NCBI GenBank assembly: GCA_965204415.1
Contig: CBDBEL010000004.1
Span: 682,001 to 746,000, forward strand
Direction: 5' to 3'
DNA length: 64,000 nt
Source of the DNA: Aldehydirespirator sp965204415
GTDB lineage: Bacteria > Actinomycetota > Acidimicrobiia > Acidimicrobiales > Aldehydirespiratoraceae
The notes beneath the pieces are model-generated. The model was not told where the DNA came from, did no database searches, and worked only from the letters and a program-made list of their open reading frames with translations. The position numbers and the translations under genes were made by a program. Positions 58,928 through 64,000 of the stretch are shown piece by piece (the first letter of the stretch is position 1; the number at the start of each line of letters is the position of its first letter).

Positions 58928-61900
58928 GTGGCTGACTCCTTCGTCCACCTCCACACCCATACCGAGTACTCGATACTCGACGGAGCGTCCCGCCTCGACG
59001 ACATCATCGCGGCGGCCGTCGCCGACGGCCAGCCGGCCCTGGGCATCACCGACCACGGCAACATGTACGGGGTCCTCGACTTCTACCGCGGCTGCAAGAA
59101 GGCCGGGATCAAGCCCGTCATCGGCACCGAGGCCTACATGGCCCGCGACTCCCGCCACGAGCGTCCCTCCCGCCGCGGCCGCCTCGACGACTCGGGCGGC
59201 GACGTGGAGGGCGGGGGCAAGCTGTACTACCACCTCACGCTGCTGGCCGCCGACGACGCCGGCTACAAGAACCTGATCCAGGTGGCCAGCCGGGCCTTCA
59301 TGGAGGGCTACTACTACAAGCCCCGCTGCGACTGGGAGACCCTGGCCGACCACAGCGAGGGCCTGATCGCCACCACCGGCTGCCTCGGCGGCCACGTGCC
59401 CCAGTCGCTGCTGCGGGGCAACCCCGACGAGGCCCTCGCCAAGGCGGCCCGCTTCCAGGACATCTTCGGCCGTGACAGCTACTTCGTCGAGCTTCAGGAC
59501 CACGGCATCCCCGCGCAGCGCCAGATCCTGCCGCAGCTGCTGGAGATATCCCGCAAGCTCAAGGCCCCGCTGCTGGCCACCAACGACAGCCACTACACGC
59601 ACCGCCACGACGCCGAGGCCCACGACGCGCTGCTGTGCGTGCAGACCGGGTCGCTGCTCGAGGACGACGACCGCCTCAAGTTCCACGGCGACGAGCACTA
59701 CATGAAGACCGCCGCGGAGATGCGCCGGGTGTTCGCCGAGCTCCCCGACGCCTGCGACAACACGCTGCTGATCGCGGAGCGAGCCGACGTGAACATCGAG
59801 TTCGGCACGCCCCGCCTGCCGCACTTCGACGTGCCCGAGGGCTTCGCCGACGACCGCGAGTACCTGGACCACCTCACCTACGAGGGCGCCCGCGAGCGCT
59901 GGGGCGACCCGCTGCCCGAGGAGGTGGCCGCGCGGCTCGCCTACGAGCTCGAGGTCATCAACAGCATGGGGTTCGCCTCCTACTTCCTGATCACCTGGGA
60001 TCTGATCACCTACGCCCGCCGCCGGGGCATCCGGGTGGGGCCGGGCCGCGGCTCGGCCGCAGGGTGCGCGGTGGCCTACAGCCTGCGCATCACCGACCTC
60101 GACCCGATCCGCTACGACCTGCTGTTCGAGCGGTTCCTCAACCCGTCGCGGGTGTCGATGCCCGACATCGACATGGACTTCGACTCGCGCCACCGCGACG
60201 AGATCATCAGGTACGCCTCACAGAAGTACAGCCGCGACGGCAACGACCACGTGGCCCAGATCATCACCTTCGGGAGGATCAAGGCCCGGGCCGCGGTCCG
60301 GGACGCGGCCCGGGTGCTGGGCTATCCGCACTCGCTGGGCGACCGGATCGCCAAGGCCATGCCTCCGCTGGTGCTGGGCCGCGACACCCCGCTGCGGTAC
60401 TGCTTCGAGGAGTCGGACAGCCACCGGGACGGCTATGTGGCCGCAGCCGAGCTGCGCCAGATGTGCGACACCGATCCCGACGTGGCCAAGGTGGTCGATG
60501 TCGCCCGGGGCCTCGAGGGCATGAGGCGCCAGGACGGCATCCACGCCGCCGCGGTGGTCATCACGCCGGAGCCGCTGACCGAGTACATGCCCATCCAGCG
60601 CAAGCCCGAGTCGGGCAGCGACCCCGCCGAGGCGCCCATCGTCACCCAGTACGAGATGCACGGCGTGGAGGACCTCGGCCTGCTGAAGATGGACTTCCTG
60701 GGACTGCGCAACCTCGACGTGATCACCGACACCGTCGAGCTGATCGAACGCATCCGGGGCGTCACCGTCGACATCGACTCCGTCGCGCTCGACGACGAGG
60801 CCACCTACAAGATGCTCCAGGAGGGCGACACCATCGGGGTGTTCCAGCTCGAGAATCCCCAGGTCCGCTCGCTGGTCCGCTCCCTGGCGCCCACCGCCTT
60901 CGACGACGTCTGCGCGCTGGTGGCCCTGTACCGGCCCGGGCCGATGGCGGCCAACATGCACCACGACTACGCGGACCGCAAGAACGGCCGGCGCCCGGTG
61001 GAGTACTTCCACGACGACGCGGCCGACATCCTGGCCGACACCTACGGGCTGATGATCTACCAGGAGAGCGTCATGCGGGTCGCCCAGCGCTTCGCGGGCT
61101 ACTCGCTGGCCGAGGCCGACTCGCTGCGCAAGGCCATGGGCAAGAAGATCCGCGAGGCCATGGCGGCCGAGGAGGAGAAGTTCGTGAAGGGCGTGGCCGC
61201 CAACGGCCACGAGGAGGGCCTCGGCGCCCAGCTCTTCAAGATCATCGAGCAGTTCGCCGACTACGCCTTCAACAAGAGCCACAGCTACGGCTACGGCCTG
61301 GTCGCCTACCAGACCGCCTTCCTGAAGGCCAACTACCCGGTCGAGTACCTGGCGGCCCTGCTGACCAGCGTCAAGGGCAAGCTCGAGAACGCCTCGGTCT
61401 ACCTCAACGAGTGCCGCCTGCGGGGCATCGACGTGCAGGTCCCCGACGTCAACCGGTCGGCGTCGGACTTCACGCCGGTCCCCACCGGCGACGAGACCGG
61501 CCCGGGCCGTATCGTGTACGGGCTGTCCGCGGTGCGCAACGTGGGCGAGGCCGTCGTCGAGAAGGTGATCGCCGAACGCGACGAGGGAGGGCCCTACTCC
61601 TCGTTCGTCGACTTCGTCGAACGGGTGCATATCGACGTGCTGAACAAGCGGACGGTCGAGTCGCTGATAAGGGCCGGGGCCTTCGACTCGCTCGGGCATC
61701 CCCGCAAGGGCCTGCTGCAGGTGCACGATCCCATAATCGACATGACGGTGCGCAAGCGGCGGGAGCACGACGCCGGCGTGATGTCGCTGTTCGGCGAGCA
61801 GAGCGAGGGGCCGTCCTTCGACGACCGGCCGGAGGTGCCCGACGTCGAGTACGAGCGCATGGTGAAGCTGGCCCACGAGAAGGAGATGCTCGGCCTCTAC

Positions 61901-62482
61901 ATCTCCGACCATCCGCTGAAGGGGATGGAGGCCAGGGTGCGCCGCCTCGCCGACTGCACGATCGGCGATCTGGCCGCCGGAGCGAGCCTCAGCGACGACG
62001 CGGGCTTCTGGTCGGTGGGGGGAGTGGTCACCGGCCTGCAGCGGCGCTGGACCCGCAGGGGCGAGCTGATGGCGAGCTTCACGCTCGAGGACCTCCAGGA
62101 CAGGATCGAGGTTCTGGTGTTCCCCAGGGTGATGGCCGAGCACGGATCGAAGCTGGCCGACGACGCGGTGGTGGTGGTGCGGGGGCGGCTCGACTCCAGG
62201 GAGGAGACCCTGAGGTTCTTCGCCAATGAGGTGAACCCGATTACGAGCACCGAGCCGGACCCCCCGCTGCGGGTCAACCTGGGTCTCGAGCACCAGACCG
62301 ACCGGCTCATCGAGGAGCTCAAGTCGCTGCTGGCGGCCCATCCCGGCGGGTCGCCGGTCGAGCTGCTGCTGGGCGAGCGCCGGGTGGCCCGCCTGCCCGA
62401 GGACTATGCCGTGGACACCGCCAACGGCTTGCCGGCCGAACTCCGTGAGCTACTGGGGGCCGCAGCGATCGCCGGAGTCTGA
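58928..62482 (+). CDS. dnaE: DNA polymerase III alpha subunit
   Basis: Replicative polymerase of 1184 residues. The PHP domain opens FVHLHTHTEYSILDGASR and has GITDHGNMYG. The palm contains GPGRGSAAGCAVAYSL and the catalytic pair in MPDIDMDFDSRHRDE. The fingers and helix-hairpin-helix region include AFNKSHSYGYGLVAYQTAFLKANYP. A C-terminal OB fold (WSVGGVVTGLQRRWTRRGELMASFTLEDLQ) completes a DnaE1-type enzyme. GTG 58928 has AGGAGG five bases upstream; a GTG at 58910 is the alternative. The stop lies within a 12-base tandem duplication. Confidence 0.95.
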   Translation: MADSFVHLHTHTEYSILDGASRLDDIIAAAVADGQPALGITDHGNMYGVLDFYRGCKKAGIKPVIGTEAYMARDSRHERPSRRGRLDDSGGDVEGGGKLYYHLTLLAADDAGYKNLIQVASRAFMEGYYYKPRCDWETLADHSEGLIATTGCLGGHVPQSLLRGNPDEALAKAARFQDIFGRDSYFVELQDHGIPAQRQILPQLLEISRKLKAPLLATNDSHYTHRHDAEAHDALLCVQTGSLLEDDDRLKFHGDEHYMKTAAEMRRVFAELPDACDNTLLIAERADVNIEFGTPRLPHFDVPEGFADDREYLDHLTYEGARERWGDPLPEEVAARLAYELEVINSMGFASYFLITWDLITYARRRGIRVGPGRGSAAGCAVAYSLRITDLDPIRYDLLFERFLNPSRVSMPDIDMDFDSRHRDEIIRYASQKYSRDGNDHVAQIITFGRIKARAAVRDAARVLGYPHSLGDRIAKAMPPLVLGRDTPLRYCFEESDSHRDGYVAAAELRQMCDTDPDVAKVVDVARGLEGMRRQDGIHAAAVVITPEPLTEYMPIQRKPESGSDPAEAPIVTQYEMHGVEDLGLLKMDFLGLRNLDVITDTVELIERIRGVTVDIDSVALDDEATYKMLQEGDTIGVFQLENPQVRSLVRSLAPTAFDDVCALVALYRPGPMAANMHHDYADRKNGRRPVEYFHDDAADILADTYGLMIYQESVMRVAQRFAGYSLAEADSLRKAMGKKIREAMAAEEEKFVKGVAANGHEEGLGAQLFKIIEQFADYAFNKSHSYGYGLVAYQTAFLKANYPVEYLAALLTSVKGKLENASVYLNECRLRGIDVQVPDVNRSASDFTPVPTGDETGPGRIVYGLSAVRNVGEAVVEKVIAERDEGGPYSSFVDFVERVHIDVLNKRTVESLIRAGAFDSLGHPRKGLLQVHDPIIDMTVRKRREHDAGVMSLFGEQSEGPSFDDRPEVPDVEYERMVKLAHEKEMLGLYISDHPLKGMEARVRRLADCTIGDLAAGASLSDDAGFWSVGGVVTGLQRRWTRRGELMASFTLEDLQDRIEVLVFPRVMAEHGSKLADDAVVVVRGRLDSREETLRFFANEVNPITSTEPDPPLRVNLGLEHQTDRLIEELKSLLAAHPGGSPVELLLGERRVARLPEDYAVDTANGLPAELRELLGAAAIAGV

Positions 62483-62501
62483 TCGAACCTCTGATCGAAC
62501 C
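62478..62501. repeat. 12-bp tandem duplication over the dnaE stop
   Basis: TCTGATCGAACC occurs twice back to back; the first copy contains the dnaE TGA. The remaining gap to 62623 shows no gene. Confidence 0.7.
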
Positions 62502-62623
62502 TTCGAGGCGCCGGTGCCGGTCATTCCGGCCGATCGAAACGGTGCGCCCAGGGTTGCGAAATGTCCCCGTATCCCTGAGACTGGAGCGGACGGCATGGGC
62601 GATCTATAGGGGTGGAAGCCACC

Positions 62624-63292
62624 ATGGCAATCGCGATCGAGACCAGGGATTGCACCGCACTGGGGGACTCCGATCTGGCCGAGATGGCCGATCTCTGCAC
62701 CGTCTCGTCCAGCGCCTACGAGGTGGGCTCCCTCTCCAAGCAGGCCGAGGCCTGGGTGCTGGTGACCGAGGCCCGCGACAACGGCAAGCTCCGCGGTTTC
62801 TCGTTCTGCACCCTGGAGCGAATCGGCGGAACGCCTTGCGTGCTCATCGGGGCCGGCCACACCTGCCGCACCACCCGCCGTGACACTGTCCTGAGGGGCA
62901 TCGTGGCGGACCAGCTGCGCCGGGCCGCCCTGTCGTTCCCCGACGAGGATGTGCTCGTCGGTATGCAGATCAACGATCCGGGCGCCTTCGAGGCGTTCAA
63001 GAACCTTCATGATGTCGTCCCCCGGCCAGGCCACAAGGCCACCGGCGAGGAGCGGGCCTGGGGACGCCGGCTCGCCAAGCGCTTCGGGATCGGCTCGCTC
63101 AGCTACGAGGACCGCATCTTCACCACCAGGGGCAAGGGAGGCCCGCCGATGGTGCTCGACCACGCGAGCCTCAAGCCCGACAAGATCCAACCCGCAGCCG
63201 CGGCCCTGCTCGACGGACTGGTCCTAGCGGACGGCGACACGTTGATCGTGCACGGCTGGGTGATGGCCGAGGAGCTCGAGAAGCTGCTCTAG
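62624..63292 (+). CDS. Unassigned protein, possibly GNAT-like
   Basis: Protein of 222 residues of mixed alpha/beta pattern. The segment WVLVTEARDNGKLRGFSFCTLERIGG followed by VLRGIVADQLRRAALSFPDEDVLVG is reminiscent of the central strands of N-acetyltransferases, but a clear acetyl-CoA loop was not found. ATG 62624 has AGGGGTGG ten bases upstream; GTG 62612 in frame is possible. Function unknown. Confidence 0.55.
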   Translation: MAIAIETRDCTALGDSDLAEMADLCTVSSSAYEVGSLSKQAEAWVLVTEARDNGKLRGFSFCTLERIGGTPCVLIGAGHTCRTTRRDTVLRGIVADQLRRAALSFPDEDVLVGMQINDPGAFEAFKNLHDVVPRPGHKATGEERAWGRRLAKRFGIGSLSYEDRIFTTRGKGGPPMVLDHASLKPDKIQPAAAALLDGLVLADGDTLIVHGWVMAEELEKLL

Positions 63293-63315
63293 AGGCGGTC
63301 GCGCCCTGGGGCGGC

Positions 63316-63628
63316 GCGCCAGGAGCGCCATGGAGTTCGAGCGCGTGGTACGGCACCGCCGGATGGTGCGCCGTTCCGTCCACTAGCCGGGAGCGCGTCC
63401 ATGGAGTTCGAGCGCGTCGTACAGCGGCGGCGCATGGTGCGCCGTTCCGTCCACTAGCCGGGAGCGCGTCCATGGAGTTCGAGCGCGTCGTACAGCGGCG
63501 GCGCATGGTGCGCCGTTCCGTCCACTAGCCGGGAGCGCGTCCATGGAGTTCGAGCGCGTCGTACAGCGGCGGCGCATGGTGCGCCGTTCCGTCCACTAGC
63601 TGGGGGCGCGTCCATGGAGTTCGAGCGC
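63316..63628 (+). repeat. 71-bp tandem array of four 18-codon mini-ORFs before the nitroreductase
   Basis: ATGGAGTTCGAGCGCGT occurs at 63330, 63401, 63472, 63543 and 63614, an exact 71-base period. The first four each encode an 18-residue peptide (MEFERVV...MVRRSVH) ending TAG. Each is preceded by a GGGAG or AGGAG ribosome-like site, with 14 bases between the stop and the next ATG. The fifth is the true nitroreductase start, which continues MVRSFTG instead of MVRRSVH-stop. The middle copies are almost identical and the outer ones diverged. Confidence 0.95.
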
Positions 63629-64000
63629 GTGGTACGGCGTCGGCGCATGGTGCGCTCGTTCACCGGCGAGCCGGTGGCGCAGCAGACGGTCGACGAGATC
63701 TGCGATCTGGCCCGGCGGGCGCCGACCGCGGGCAATGCCCCGGGCGTGGAGTTCCTGGTCCTGGAGGGGGCCGATGCCGGGGCCTACTGGGACGTGACCC
63801 TGCCTCCGGAGAAGCGCGACGGCTTCGCCTGGCCCGGCCTGCTGGCCGCACCGGCGCTGGTGGTGGTGTGGGCCAACCTGGGCGGGTACCTGCGCCGCTA
63901 CCGGGAGCCCGACAAGCGCCACAGCGGCCTGGGGACCAGCGCGTCGGCCTGGCCGGTGCCCTACTGGTACGTCGACGGCGGGGCCGCGGTCATGACCCTG
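63614..64000 (+). CDS. Nitroreductase-family protein (partial, 3' end beyond window)
   Basis: 129 residues are visible. RRRRMVRSFTGEPVAQQTVDEICDLARRAPTAGNAPG is the FMN-binding N-terminal signature of the nitroreductase family (RxSxRxF...APSAGN). The substrate is unknown. The start is the fifth ATG of the 71-bp array. The first 15 codons are therefore present in five near-copies. Confidence 0.8.
   Translation, partial: MEFERVVRRRRMVRSFTGEPVAQQTVDEICDLARRAPTAGNAPGVEFLVLEGADAGAYWDVTLPPEKRDGFAWPGLLAAPALVVVWANLGGYLRRYREPDKRHSGLGTSASAWPVPYWYVDGGAAVMTL

Noticed and set aside
60218..62341. 707-codon open frame antisense to dnaE
   Set aside because: High GC with dnaE codon bias leaves the antisense frame open. 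The product is His/Val/Gly-rich with no domain, and dnaE is certain.
63316..63628. CRISPR-like array
   Set aside because: Repeats are head-to-tail copies of a gene start with no unique spacers, and there are no cas genes.

Overview
High-GC DNA with GTG/TTG starts, 4-base stop/start overlaps and typical actinobacterial genes: an mtrA-mtrB-lpqB-like signalling cluster, DUF3040, SepF/DivIVA division genes with no ftsA, and a Bpa-type proteasome activator. The best guess is an Actinomycetota chromosome, probably class Acidimicrobiia. The class is inferred from gene content only.

Layout. 1-1405: start of a DUF222-like gene, a small lipoprotein and RNase P RNA. 1488-8673: trpD, queG, a GT4 mannosyltransferase, an SRPBCC protein, a ROK kinase and pfkA. 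7981-13069: lipoprotein, histidine kinase and response regulator (mtrAB-like), dinB and DUF3040. 13134-17900: moxR - DUF58 - transglutaminase operon on the minus strand. 17990-19564: small conserved gene, HNH nuclease, lipoate-ligase-like gene. 19670-41123: the division/wall (dcw) cluster mraZ-rsmH-ftsL-ftsI-murE-mraY-murD-ftsW-murG-murC-murB-ftsQ-ftsZ, then pgeF-yggS-sepF-yggT-divIVA, a DksA-like gene, lspA, rluD and an Rrf2 regulator. murF is missing from its usual place. 41371-43032: alkaline-phosphatase-superfamily gene and bpa. 43033-58706: a defence island. 58928-64000: dnaE, an unassigned gene and the start of a nitroreductase.

Defence island. One tightly packed operon reads brxE-brxA-brxB-brxC-pglX-pglZ-brxL. 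The front half matches type 6 BREX. It ends in a brxL gene, as in types 1 and 4, instead of brxD-brxHI. That BrxL carries a C-terminal AlbA_2 (Schlafen-type) domain and shows no Lon-peptidase motif. A clearly AT-richer TIR-domain gene follows.

Most unusual structural feature. Gene junctions repeatedly carry short tandem duplications spanning the stop/start codons. At queG/pimB (74 bp), ftsI/murE (74 bp), ftsW/murG (32 bp) and upstream of rrf2 (56 bp), every unit length is 2 modulo 3. As a result each unit is a tiny closed ORF (11-25 codons) that overlaps the next by ATGA or GTGA. This forms an unbroken chain of stop/restart ORFs from the upstream gene, or leader, to the true start. A related 71-bp array of 18-codon mini-ORFs precedes the nitroreductase. 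Copies differ by point changes, which argues against simple assembly error. I read them as evolving translational-coupling relays or VNTR-type expression tuners; that is inference. Other sites include a five-box phased MraZ operator over a good promoter, and a long inverted repeat between mraZ and rsmH.
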